Shown piece by piece: positions 11,640 through 22,498 of a stretch of 64,000 nucleotides of DNA. Source of the DNA: Orobanche coerulescens (taxonomy: Eukaryota > Streptophyta > Magnoliopsida > Lamiales > Orobanchaceae); contig CM065802.1 in the NCBI GenBank assembly GCA_033398695.1, positions 140,602,096-140,666,095 on the forward strand. Reading direction: 5' to 3'. Positions within the stretch are counted from its first letter, which is position 1; each line of letters begins with the position of its first letter. The notes under the pieces are model-generated. The model had not been told where the DNA came from and did not search any database. It saw nothing but the letters and a program-made list of their open reading frames with translations. Made by a program: the position numbers and the translations under genes.

Positions 11640-13194
11640 GCTGAACTTAGGAGAGTAGCCATTGGCACCCTAGCTGTATTCTTAGCTCAATCCAAACATG
11701 TTTCTACCAATGAAGCCTTGAATAACTCTCACTGGATCACTTCTATGGAAGAAGAGCTTAACGGTTTCGAAAGAAACAATGTATGGTATCTAGTACCCAG
11801 GCCTGAGCATCAAGCTGTTATTGAAACTAAATGGGTATTTAGGAACAAGAAGGATGAGAATGGACTGGTTATCAGGAACAAATCCCGTCTAGTCGCACAA
11901 GGCTACAGACAGGAAGAAGGCATAGACTAGGATGAAGCATTTGCCCCTGTAGCCAGATTAGAAGCCATCAGGATATTTCTAGCTTTTTCCGCCCATAAGA
12001 GGTTTATTGTATACCAAATGGACGTTAAGAGAACATTTCTGAATGGAGACCTCGCCGAAGAAGTCTATGTTGAACAACCACCAGGGTTTGTCAACACTGA
12101 AGGCAGAGACCTTGTATACAGACTACGGAAATCTCTGTATGGACTTAAGCAAGCACCTTGAGTGTGGTACGAAACCCTGTCCCTGTACCTTATCGATAAT
12201 GGATTTGAGAAAAGTGTTATGGACAAGACTCTATTTGAGATACAGGAAGGTGATGACCTATTAATGGTACAAATATATGTAGATGATATTATGTTTGGTT
12301 CTACTAACCTTGCTCTGTGTCAAAGATTCTCTCATCTCATGCAAAGTAAAATTGAAATGAGTATGATGGGGGAACTTAGTTATTTCCTAGGATTGCAAGT
12401 ACAGCAGTTGCCTACAGGAATTTTCATCAACCAAGAGAAGTACAGCAAGGAGCTACTCAACAAGTTTGGGATGAATAACTCCAAATGCTTGTCAACCCCC
12501 ATGAGCACTTCCGTGCAAATTAGTGCTGACGAAGCTGGAAAGCCGGTTAATCAATTACTCTATAGGAAGCTAATAGGGTCACTCCTGTACCTAACAACTA
12601 TCAGACCTGATATCCAGTTTGCTATAGGAGTGTGCGCAGTATCAAGTAACACCTAAAGAATCACACTTCACAACAGCCAAACGAATCCTTAAGTACGTAA
12701 AAGGAACAATCGACGCCGGACTATGGTATCCTATGGAATGAGGATTTTATTTGGTTGGATATAGCGAATCGGATCTCGGTGGCTGCAAGCTAGATAGGAA
12801 GAGTACAAGTGGTACTTGTCACTTAATTGGACCTAGACTTGTGTCCTGGTTTAGTAAGAAGCAATTGGCAAACTCGCTTTCTATAGCCGAATCGGAATAC
12901 TATGGTGCTAGAAGTTGCTATATGCAGATTCTCTGGATGCAATAGCAGTTATCAGATTATGGAATCATTCCCAAAGAAACACCGATCATGTGAGATAGCA
13001 CGAGTGCAATTGCAATAACGCACAATCCTGTATTGCACTCGCAAACTAAGCATATTGCTATGAAGCATCACTTCATCCAGAATCATGTTGAGAATAAGGA
13101 TTTTCGGATCGAGAAAGTTCATGCAGATATTCATTTGGCCGATATCTTTACTAAACCTCTCAGCACAATTAGATTCTTTATGCTTCGACAATAA
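11640..13194 (+). pseudogene. pol: Copia reverse transcriptase and RNase H remnant
   Basis: Part of the same polyprotein, which would copy RNA to DNA and degrade the RNA strand. RT begins near 11718 (MNNSHWITSMEEEL). It includes [20 protein letters not shown] (normally VKTAFLNG), SLYGLKQAP and the active site YVDDIMFGS at about 12276-12300, all in Copia order. RNase H follows with KSTSGTCHLIG (about 12795), SIAESEYYGA (about 12879), and the terminal ADIFTKPLS (about 13136). In-frame stops occur after EEGID, after KQAP, after SSNT and at several points in RNase H, and there are frame changes near 12660-12750. The Copia gene order (integrase before RT) is certain. The final stop is at 13192-13194. 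Confidence 0.92.
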
Positions 13195-13246
13195 TTGGGA
13201 ATGCTACAGCCTGACTCCCTGTAAGTATTTATGCTTTTACTCATCA

Positions 13247-13470
13247 ATTGAGGGGGAATGCTGTAAGATCTAAGAATACAGTATCCACCATTAATTAAAT
13301 GTACACTCGGATAGTCAGACCCTACTGTAGGACAAAGAATGCATGAAACCTTCCTACAGCTGATGTGTGCATTAATTAAGGGGGAATACAGTACGACCCA
13401 TGAATATAGTATTAATCCAAACATTGCTGTAAGAATTGAATCCTGTATGTATCTTTTAAGGGGGAACATT
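13247..13470 (+). repeat. Three polypurine-tract-like repeats downstream of RNase H
   Basis: AGGGGGAA cores occur at 13250, 13379 and 13459, each beside related CTGTAAG or ACAGTA motifs. Several polypurine-like tracts after pol are a known Sirevirus trait. I cannot locate the 3' LTR that should follow one of them. Confidence 0.6.
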
Positions 13471-13979
13471 GTATTATTGGAGGATACAGTACATACACTA
13501 TGGGATGTCAATTGATATAATATTATTATTCTATTTGTACTAAAAATAGTTTTAGTCCGCGTGCACTGTTTTAAAATTCAAACGTTTTATTATTTAATGC
13601 TTTACACGACACTGGACTTCACTATCTTAAATACCATGATATTAATGATTTTAAAACCTTCATTTCATGCAATGAGGGTGTACAAACTGTCAGAAGTGGG
13701 ACTGATTGTCATTTTCGAAAACAGATGGATAAGATGTACCAGTTACTATAAGTTCATCATGTTCGTTCTTTTAAAAGACGATTCACATCCCTTAAATTTG
13801 ACCGTTCATTGTATGTAACCCTAATCCTTCTTGCACATTATAAACAGACTATACATTGCTCCCTTTGACTCTTTACGCTTTCTGCAAAATTAAAAGAGTC
13901 CAGAGCAAACAGCCTACATTCTCTGCAAATTTTCTGCACTCTTTTTATTTGTTTCTTCAAATCCTTTCTTTGCAAAACA
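13471..13979 (+). other. Non-coding leader before the envelope-like frame, with a TATA box
   Basis: About 500 bp without coding similarity. A TATAAA at 13839-13844 is followed by a pyrimidine-rich, leader-like stretch up to the ATG at 13980. This could be an internal promoter for the envelope-like frame or an unrecognised piece of LTR; it does not resemble the surviving LTR end at 2710-2969. Confidence 0.4.
13839..13844 (+). promoter_or_regulatory. Possible TATA box upstream of the envelope-like frame
   Basis: TATAAA about 135 bp upstream of the ATG at 13980, in a CACATTATAAACAG context. Position only; no expression evidence. Confidence 0.3.
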
Positions 13980-14319
13980 ATGACAACTTCACTGACTTCC
14001 TCTCAATCTCTGAAGAAGAAGGAATCAATCATCGACGGGCGAATCTTTGCCAGATCCGTCATCACAGAGCGTATCACTCTAGAAACTGAAGACACTGATG
14101 GTATGAAATGGGTCGTTTCCAGAATCAAACAACAAGGCTTATACCGCCTTGGTGTTAGATGTATTTTTACGCGCTTAATCATCATTATTTTATACCCATT
14201 TTTAGTTTAAATCTGCGTAAATGAGCTTTTAATGCACTATCTTTATATGTTTTAAAGGAAATTCGAGTCCGGGAGCTTAAACGAAGAAAAACGGGCCAAA
14301 ACGACATTTTTTGGTCAGG

Positions 14320-14500
14320 GACCGCGGCACACAGACGCTGGGCCGCGGCACAGGAGGCGCCCAGAAGGACCCGGTACAAACTGTACCGGGGGCCGCGGCA
14401 CGCAAGCTCTGAGCCGCGGCCCGTAAGGAGTAATTGTGCCCAGGTCTGGCCGTATGAAGACAGGGGCCGCGGCACACTAATGCCGGGCCGCGGCCCACCG
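14320..14500. repeat. GC-rich GCCGCGGCAC array in the solo LTR
   Basis: About six copies of GGGCCGCGGC(A/C)C near 14324, 14341, 14391, 14411, 14466 and 14486, centred on the palindrome CCGCGG, sit in otherwise AT-rich sequence about 100 bp upstream of the TATA box. Confidence 0.8.
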
Positions 14501-14593
14501 CGCAGGGTTCATACTCGCAGCTCGCGATTTCGGCGGTTTGGAAGCCCGTTTCTGACCTAATTTCTGGACGCGTTTTTGAGGCAGATGAAAAAG

Positions 14594-14601
14594 TATAAAT
14601 A
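14594..14601 (+). promoter_or_regulatory. TATA box of the solo LTR
   Basis: TATAAATA downstream of the GC-rich array; it gives the LTR a plus orientation. Confidence 0.65.
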
Positions 14602-15861
14602 GGCATTGAAGGTCAGAAGATATGATCATGAAACAGAAGGAGAAAACACCGAGGATCAGAGAGCAGAAGCCAGAGAACGGAGGAATTCAAGTTCTTCAAC
14701 TGTGTTTGATTTTTCTTATGCTTTCTTTAATTCTTTGTGTATTATTTTCTAGCATGTCGGGCTAGAACCCTATTCTAGGATTGTGATGAAACCAAGATTT
14801 TGACGTATTAATTCTTGAATTTTGCATTATTAATATAATTCCCTTTTTCATTGAGTTTTCCCCAATTGTTCTTAATGCGTTCAATTATGTGGCCTATGAT
14901 TGGATTGTTTTGATTACGCAACTCGAATCGGGAGAGGAGAGTTAGTAGGAAAAATTGGTGAGAAACGTTTTATCTTGTGAGATAGGAATATACTCATAGG
15001 AATTACGTGGCCCGTCTGAAGATTTTGTACTTTTTGCCTATCGTTGAATTAATTCACCTAGGAATAGAGTGATTTATTCACCTTAGAAAATTCTACTGAC
15101 CTCGAGAGAGGCATTAGAGTATCTCAGAAATCTTCGCCTTCAATAAATTGAGAAATTGCTTAATTTGTATAAGTCAAGAGTAATTCGGATAAATCGAGGC
15201 GGATTCTCAATCCTAGATTATTCTCCTATTTGATCTTCTTTCTTCGAATAATCGATTTTATTAATTGTTCTTAGTTAATCACTTTATTAGTTTTCTTTAA
15301 TATTCCTTGCACCACCAAATTCGATCGTTCAGATAAAATTAGAATACAAATAAATTGGTAATTAGTAAGTCAGTTCTCGAGGGAACGATATCTTACTTAT
15401 CACTTTATTACTTGCTTACGACAACGTGCACTTGCGTTCACTGAAATACGTAACACTTGGAAGATCAAAGTAACAGTTGCGTTCCTAAAACAGATTGATG
15501 CAAAGGTCACAGATCTTGATGATGCCAAAAAGGGGGAAGAAGCCAGAGAGGCTGGAAGAAGATGGAGGATGGAGAAGGAAAGAGAGATGAAAGCAGATCT
15601 TGAAGAAAGTGTCGCTGCTGCAATAGGCTGTCTGGTCTCGCCTGCGCAAGGATACATGATAGATGGTTCTCGTCCGTAGTTCTATGATCTAAACTTTCCA
15701 TGGAAGAACAATGTGCAAAGACCACCCGAGATTCGTCTGCTTTCTAACCGACAGCCTACAGCTGATGAGATAAAGGACTGGAGGAAAAACGAACTGATGA
15801 GATACTTTGTTAAACTCATCAGGGAATCCACCATGTTCAACAGGTTCAAGACACTGGCGGA

Positions 15862-16260
15862 GACTACTACATAAATAGGCAATGAGACCCGCCCATATAA
15901 GGCTAAGAGACCGCCTCCGAACAGGTCTCTATCTCAGGGGTCTCTTTGATAAAGAGACCGCTTCATTAGAGGGAGTCTTTTTGAGACATAAGAGACCCGT
16001 TATTATAGAAATTAGGTCTGTTAGGTAATTACTTCGAAAAAATGTTTAAAAGGGTAAGAGACCGATTATTAGAAATATGGGGTCTCTTTGAATTTTTTAA
16101 TCTTTATTATGTAAAGCATAAGAGAGCTGTTTTCACACGTGACAGGTCCCTTTGATTTTTTTAATATTTTTATTATAAAATCGGAGAGAGTTGATTTCCC
16201 ACCTAATGGGTCTCTTTGAATTTTTAAATATTTTTATTATAAAACTTGAAAGAGCCGTTT
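15862..16260. repeat. Left terminal and subterminal repeats of the CACTA element
   Basis: GACTACTACATAAATAGG is followed by repeated AGAGACC(C)G and GGTCTCTTTGA motifs in both orientations (for example near 15886, 15905, 15939, 15999, 16057, 16080 and 16198). Such subterminal repeats bind transposase in CACTA elements. Confidence 0.8.
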
Positions 16261-17318
16261 GCATATCATTTTTTTTTTAATATGAGCATAAACCTACTTG
16301 ATAATCCGTGATTATTTACACTATAAAAAATAAAAATGCACCCCAATAATTTATACCATATAGTCTCCAAAAACATAAAAAGAAAACAAAAAAAATTCTC
16401 TAACTATAATCTCCAAAGCCATACAAACTTCACATCAGTTGTAATCTCAAAAAACATAAAAATGATAAAAATAATGCTCCAAAATCTAATCATTCACAAC
16501 ATTAATTGACTGCTAAAGATATCGAGTTCAACGTTTTAGTTCGTGACCGATGTCATCCTTCGAATAAGGTTTTTCCATATCAAATGTCTGCAAGTTAACA
16601 AAAGTCCATCAATTGATCAAATATTCATAAACATTTTAATGTGAAAAATCGATCAAGTATCGAGCAACTCTGAAGTTATACTCAAAATTTAACACCAATT
16701 AATATGAATGTGAAATTGAACCAATAAACACTGATCTGATATCCACCAACCAAGTCTTAAAGGCCAGCAGCACAAGTTCAGAAAAACTTGTCTATCCACA
16801 ACTACTTGTTTACTACTAATTATAATCATATGAGCTTTTCTGTAGGAATCCGTCTCTCTATCGCAAGTTTTCAGCTCTTTGACTTAAGAGATACTACAAG
16901 ATTAGTCCAATAAATACTGAATCACTTTATTTCAGGCCGATTTTTTCAGCAAGTGTGGAACCTCTTTTTACCGACATCTACTTGTTTACTAGTTGTTCAC
17001 CGAGATATAAATGGGAAGCCCGACATACAACAAACATAAAATAATCAAAAATGCTTAGATATCTGATGAAGGCAAACTCATTTGAAGAATTTGCACCTGG
17101 AGCTTTTATCATCTGATTATACAAAAATGTTAACAACTCTCGAGAAAAAGAGTTACAGATGGATGATTTTCAAATAAGAGGTGGAAATGTTGCAGTAAAT
17201 GAAATAACGGAACAAAATAGTGAACTTTCTGATCATAAGGATGATAGGAAAATAAGAATTCAGATGCCTGAGAAAGAATTTAAGGGAAACATCAGCTTTC
17301 GAGTTTGGATTATAATAC
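16261..17318. other. CACTA body without recognised genes
   Basis: About 1.06 kb of AT-rich sequence. I see no coding similarity, no transposase motif and no strong repeat. The stretch next to 17319 would be where the terminal exon of subunit H should lie; it is not recognisable. Confidence 0.5.
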
Positions 17319-19129
17319 CTCTGGATGCAGAGCAATGCATTTTTAGTAACCTCTGCATTCTCATGGATCATCAATTTCATCACGCGCTCTTTTGCTTTGA
17401 GGTCGGTCACAATTATATGACCAGCAGGATGGATGGTACTGAATGAACTGTGAGAGATCATAGCAAGCAACAGCAAGTGTCCTAGGATCAGAGGATGTGT
17501 CCAAAACTGTGATCAGGACCCTTAGGATCTACAGCAAAACACAACAAACTATCAATTTTGCGCCAGAAAATATTAGAAAAGTAGTCCGCCAATTTATGAA
17601 ATTTTACTGCTAAAAAATTTGTCAGACATGAATCTCCTCTTTATCATCTGTGCGTACAATTCCTAATCCATAATTACAAAGGACATAATCTCACATAGAA
17701 AGTGCTGCAGTAGCAGCAACTGAGCTAAAATATACTTGCAATAGAGACAAACGTGGATGATACCTGGAAATCGTGTTTTTCGAAATTCGTAATGTTGTCA
17801 CGCCAGAATATTGGATCTTTATGCATCGGCGACCAATCAAGATGTCCAAGGAGGACTTCCTGCTTGTACTTATCAAAAGAACTTAGCTGCTTGATGTTAA
17901 CCTTCAGTTGTTCTTCTAATTGATTCAGAGCTTCCAGCAGATCCTGTGAGAAAAAATATATCACGGCTGTGAAGGGATTGGGGAGATACTCAATAGACGG
18001 CCAGTAGTACGGGAGTGAATCCACATATCACTTTAGAAAGGAATAAAAGAATTGAATAAGTTTACAAATGCAACACCGAATAAACAGTTACGATGTTCAT
18101 TCTTACAGATATTACATATTTACATTTAAATGGAGAAAAGGAATATTAAAACTGTCTTAGTTACTTAGGACAGAAAATATTTAAAGGCACTGTGCCCATC
18201 TAAATTAAGGTAAATAGCTTATTGGTTGTATTCTTCCTAATAATTAGTGATTAAAATAACAATCCCTCCTCTGTGATATCCTGTTTACATTTACTCAGTT
18301 TATGCAAGAAATAAATAACAAATATAAGGGATCCTTGGAAAGTATTTTATCACCTCGTCACTCTATGCCTGAGCTTGTAAATTCTGAACAAGCTGCGGCA
18401 ATCCCAGGTCTACCATCTGAGCACCAAATGTCCCTTTGTGCAGCAAATTCTTCAGACTCAAGATAACTACCCTGAAAACGTGCATAAGTGGATCGAAAGT
18501 CATTCTCAGAGGGATATTCCATCTTAATAAAATTTCCATGAAGGACTCCCGGTGTGAATAAACTGATAATACAGGTACAGCCAATAATGAGGAGGCAAAC
18601 CATGATGCAACTAAAATGTAAATGGGTAGGCACCAAAAAAGGTAGAAATAAGTAATCTCAAAATTTATTATATGAAGGCATTTACTTTTTCCTTTGTGGA
18701 TCCTTTAACAACTTCTATCAACCGTGGCCAAGTACTCGATTGCAGGTTCATAGTACGAAAGGAGCCATACACAAAGGCAGGTCTCATAGAGGAGCTGTTT
18801 CAAAGTTAAAACGAAAAGTTAAAGATTAGATATTGCAATTAAAAAGCCAATACTAGCTGCACATGAATAGAGGATTAAGAAGTATACTGCGATAAACTTC
18901 ATACTTAATAGAATTTGATACATGCATTAGTATTATAAAGTGTAATATTTTCCCACATAGAAAATGCTGAAATGCAGTTACCTGGATGGATTGTTGAGTG
19001 GATGCTGGAGAAATGAGGGGAATGAGCAACATAACCCCGTCTGCTTGAACAAATGAAGATCTTACCATAGGCTACAAGGCAATTAATAGCGGTGGGAATG
19101 CCACGGCTAGGATGAGATGGATTCTTCAA
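17319..19129 (-). pseudogene. VHA-H: V-type H+-ATPase subunit H (VHA-H) fragment captured with introns
   Basis: Subunit H is a helical-repeat protein of the V1 sector that couples and inhibits ATP hydrolysis in the vacuolar proton pump. Minus-strand exons, with AG/GT borders: 19129-18982 (LKNPSHPSRGIPTAINCL then [10 protein letters not shown]), 18794-18686 ([20 protein letters not shown]), 18471-18354 ([20 protein letters not shown]), 17943-17764 (60 codons, with [15 protein letters not shown]) and 17528-17319 ([17 protein letters not shown] then [11 protein letters not shown]). Together they cover roughly the C-terminal two-thirds of a normally about 440-450 residue protein. The N-terminal exons and the last exon are missing. 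Lesions: about 14 and 17 nt lost in the first two exons, a Trp codon turned to TAG in the third, and a 4-bp duplication near 17420 in the fifth. Introns are kept, so capture was at DNA level. Confidence 0.92.
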
Positions 19130-20059
19130 CTGTATAATAAAAGATGCAGAAGTAAAAACTGATATGGCAATTAGCAACAACGAAAATGTCCAAGTGTTTT
19201 CTTCTAAAAGAGAAGCACCAACTTCAATTTTCTCATATTTTCTCATACCTTGATAGTCATCAAACACCAGAATCACACAAACTCGGTCCCAAGTTTCCTG
19301 ATCTAACATTAAAACATCGTACATCGTTCTTCTCATCCAAAAACCCCACAACAAAAAATTAATGCAAACACCAAAACCAGGATATGGCTTGAATCCGTAG
19401 CACCCATTTCAAACATCAGATTCAGCCTGTATAGCTGAACAGTGTCAAATCCAAATCAGTCCACAAAAATTATCACCAACCAACATTAGAAAAATGAAAC
19501 CTGAATTTTCAACATCGTTAGCTCAATTAAAAATAAAAATAAAACCGGAACTCACCTAATCTCGTATGGTAATGAAATGGTAAATTCCCCTTCCCTTTGT
19601 CTCGGAAGGCTCTACTAGTGCAGCCCTACTTGGGCAGAATTCTCGAAAGCCAAGGAGCCTAGCGGAATGAATAAGAAAGAAGAAGTTCCCTCTTCTGACA
19701 TCAATCACTAACAAACAAGAGGCTCTTCAAGACCTTGCTACGATCCGATCTAGATAAATGGATCTTTCTCTCGGCTAGCCAGAAACAGAACATGAGGAAT
19801 TCACCCGGATAGACCAGGATCGGACAACAGGATCAAAATACCCATTTTAGCTGATAGAACTATGATAAACCACCCTTCAACGGATTTGCCAGTTAATCAA
19901 GTGCGTATATGTGTGTGTTTTGAATTTGGACCGAGAAGAGAGAGAGAGTGCAGCAGAGAGGGGAGGCGGCGTAGAGAGAGATATTTTGTGTGTGTGAAGT
20001 AGAAAAAAAAGATTCGAACGCCATGAGATTTTTTTTATGAGATTTTCTTTTCACGGTGT
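19130..20059. other. CACTA body upstream of the VHA-H fragment, possible second captured segment
   Basis: No protein match is seen. On the minus strand 19140-19354 is open but looks intronic. Bases about 19575-19830 differ in style: GC-balanced, low in repeats, with phrases like those of plant organelle intergenic DNA; this impression is weak and is only a search suggestion. A (GA)n-rich tract lies at about 19935-19985, just inside the right subterminal repeats. Confidence 0.35.
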
Positions 20060-20339
20060 GTGGCTAAATAAGAGACCCGTTAATTTAGACAACCGGTCTT
20101 TTTTCTGTTTCACACATTAAAAACCCGTTAATTTAGACAACTGGTCTTTTTTCTTACATATGAGAGACCTGTTAAATCAAACAACAGATCTCTTATTTTA
20201 CTCATAAAAATATGGTGGGCCCCTTTGGCATATTAGAGACATGTTATTTCTAATAGTAGGTCTCTTATATTAAACAGACCCGTTATCTTAACCAACAGGT
20301 CTTTTATTAAAGGTCTCTTTAGTTGTTTTTGTAGTAGTG
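20060..20339. repeat. Right subterminal and terminal repeats of the CACTA element
   Basis: AGAGACCCGTTAATTTAGACAA-type repeats alternate with GGTCTCTTAT-type repeats at about 30-50 bp spacing. The end reads TTTTTGTAGTAGTG, complement of the canonical CACTACTACAAAAA. Confidence 0.85.
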
Positions 20340-22440
20340 TCTTTCCATTTCTGTAATCAGACAAGAAGAGATTTGGGTACCCGGATTTGAGTGGGTCCTA
20401 TAGGATTAGTGAATTTCCTGGAGAATTGGTTTCTCATGGTGTTTTAAAATAACGTTGGTTACTCCTATAAGGGGCATAATGTTTGGATATATATCCCTGT
20501 TTGGATTGTAGATTGGATATGACTGATAATGGTTTTAATGTGTGCCATTGCTAGATCTCGGCTAAGACCAGTTATTAAAATGTTGAGGTCTCCACACCTG
20601 GTAATTCTGAAAGCTTGGATTACTTTGAGGTTTCCATTTTACTCTGCCATTTTGAAATCTATTTTAAGGGAGTCTTTGATAGTAAGCAGAATAATGTATT
20701 GACTGCAGATGCTGTTTTGGCCATTACCTAGTCTTTTGTCTAGATTGTTTCCTTGAAAATCTTGGCTGCTGCCTAAACTGTTGACTATGCTTCTGCCTAT
20801 TTTTAAATATAGGTTTGTTGATAGGCTCAGCAGTATGGACAAGTGTTTCTCCCTCAATAAAAGTGGTTTTTAAATAGAGTGGCCACTGATTCATGCACAA
20901 TCTATCTAAGGTTGTAGTTGCTTCTAGAAATGTTATTTATTTAGCTTGTGTATTCCTCAATTGTGTTAGTTTTGAGAACTCAGTTTTAATATGAGCTAGT
21001 GCAACTGATTTTTCATTATTCAAAATAGTCAGCCTGTTAATCTCAACTATGGCTATTTCAGTTGAGTTTTTTAAATTTATATCAGATAGTTTTTCAAACT
21101 CAACTCTGTTGTTTTCAATTGTGGCTGACTCTTAGCTGAGTTTGTCCAAGTCATTTTTCAGCTGCCTTTTCTCATTTTTCATATGTGTATTCTCAACTGT
21201 CATAGTCAGGTGTGCAGTTTTTAAAGTTTCAAAATATTTTAACAACTGATTTAAAGATTTGTATAAATCAATGTCTTATGACATGTCTGAGCTGTTACAT
21301 TCTGAAGTTTGAGGGTTAAATGTTACCTCTTCATCCACTAGGTTGGCCAATAGGCAATTGTAGTTATCAGCATCATCAGAGAAGAATCTACTGCTTGATT
21401 CCACAATCTCTTATATCTGATCTTCATCAATAAGAGTTTTCCTCTTGTCTTCTTTTCTTCCCATGTCCTTGTTTTCTTCATCCTTCTTGAGATCAGGGCA
21501 GTCAAACTGGATGTCTCCTGCTTTATGACAGTTATAGTATTCCACTTTCTAGTTTCCAGCCTTTTGATTTCTCCTAGGATTCTCCTTGTAGTTTATTTTG
21601 TACTTTGAGTAATTCTTCCTGAAATTACTGAATCTTTGCATAAGGAATGCCATTTATTCCTAAAATACAGAGGACTTGGATGATTGACTTCAGCTAGGTT
21701 CTTTGCGGGGGACTCGGTTGAAAAGGCAATTCCTTTTTCTGCTGGCTCACTGGATGATGAACAGGGCAGCTCGAACTCAAAGGCCTTGAGGTCTGAGAAT
21801 AGCTCTTGGATCTTTATATTGTTGAGATCCTTTGATTCCCTCATGGCTACTGCCTTCATGCTTTATTCTGGGGTGAGGGACCTTAGAACGTTTGGTACCA
21901 TCTCTCGGTTGCCATAAGTTTTACCAAGAGAGTTGATTTCATTTATGATTTCAGTGAATCTGGTGTCCAATTTGTCTATGGTCTCTCCATTATTCATTTT
22001 GAAATTGTCAGACTTTTGAGTGGCTATTGACAATTTATTTTTCTTGATCATCTCAGTTCCTTCACACATTACAGCTAATGTGTCCCATATCTCCTTGGCA
22101 TTTTATAATTCTTGATTTTCACCATGGTGGCTTTATCAAGAGTTTGATATATAATATCTCTGGATCGGTTTTCAAGGTTGGCCAGCTTCCTTTATTCTGT
22201 GGTCAGCTCTGTTCTTTTCTTAGGAATCTGCTTTGGTTTCCCAGTTGCAATTTCTTTATCTGAATTATCCTTCAGGAAGGTGAAGGGTCCATCTTCTATT
22301 ATACATTACATGTCGTCATGTATGGATGATAAATGTGCCTGCATTCTTTTCTTCCAAATATCATATTCATCAATTGAGAAAATAGGAAGTCTAGAGTGTA
22401 TCTATTGCATGTGTTCCATTATTAATGAGAGATTTAAAAA
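20340..22440 (-). pseudogene. gag: Gag of a minus-strand Copia element, same family as the tandem array
   Basis: Read on the minus strand from near 22410, the capsid start FSIDEYDIWKKRMQAHL is seen, followed by a UBN2 region (LNNIKIQELFSDLKAFEFEL at about 21820), a worn zinc knuckle near 21535 (YYNCHKAGDIQFDC, two ligands changed), a coiled coil, and the NRQK/glutamine-rich tail near 20800. The left end, 20340-20390, is the gag-protease border and matches, for example, 59284-59350 in the array closely. It stops exactly at the CACTA terminus. There are many stops. This single-copy relic shows what the array unit looked like in its normal setting. Confidence 0.82.
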
Positions 22441-22487
22441 ATATACTCAAGTATATTTGGATCTGGTTTGGTGTTTTGAACCAACCT

Positions 22488-22498
22488 CTCTGATATCA
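22488..22498 (-). other. Primer-binding site of the minus-strand Copia element
   Basis: Minus-strand TGATATCAGAG, one change from the tRNA-Met primer site, two bases from the LTR boundary at 22501. Confidence 0.75.

Larger units (their letters stand above)
14153..15455 (+). mobile_element. Solo LTR of a Gypsy-like retrotransposon
   Basis: 1303 bp starting TGTTAGATG and ending GTAACA, flanked by the perfect target duplication CTTGG at 14148-14152 and 15456-15460. There is no internal region, so this is what remains after recombination between two LTRs. It contains a GC-rich array (14320-14500) and a TATA box (14594). Orientation is taken from the TATA box. The family is uncertain; the GC-rich repeat style is common in LTRs of large plant Gypsy elements. 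Confidence 0.92.
13980..15861 (+). pseudogene. Envelope-like third ORF of the Sirevirus-like element, split by a solo LTR
   Basis: The ATG at 13980 opens MTTSLTSSQSLKKKES and runs to RIKQQGLYRLG before the solo LTR at 14153. After the LTR (15461 on) a related frame, shifted relative to the first, continues with a highly charged, probably helical or coiled-coil stretch (RRWRMEKEREMKADLEES), one in-frame stop near 15679, and a soluble-looking tail ending MFNRFKTLAE at the CACTA boundary. Sireviruses of the SIRE1 type carry an envelope-like ORF in this position after pol, which is why I name it so. I see no signal peptide or clear membrane segment, and the function of such ORFs in plants is unknown. 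It may instead be a captured host fragment. Confidence 0.45.
15862..20339 (-). mobile_element. Non-autonomous CACTA (EnSpm-type) transposon carrying a host gene fragment
   Basis: The right end reads GTAGTAGTG, the complement of CACTACTAC, and the left end reads GACTACTAC, a one-base variant of the CACTA terminus. Inside each end lie many short subterminal repeats in both orientations built on AGAGACC and GGTCTCTT, as in CACTA elements. No transposase is visible in the 4.5 kb, so it is non-autonomous. The body holds a degenerate V-ATPase subunit H fragment on the minus strand. The 3-bp target duplication expected for CACTA is not found (GGA at left, TCT at right). The left and right flanks belong to different retroelements on opposite strands. 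Confidence 0.83.

Noticed and set aside
17159..17446. Plus-strand 95-codon open frame in the CACTA element
   Set aside because: It is antisense to the last recognised VHA-H exon and resembles no protein itself.
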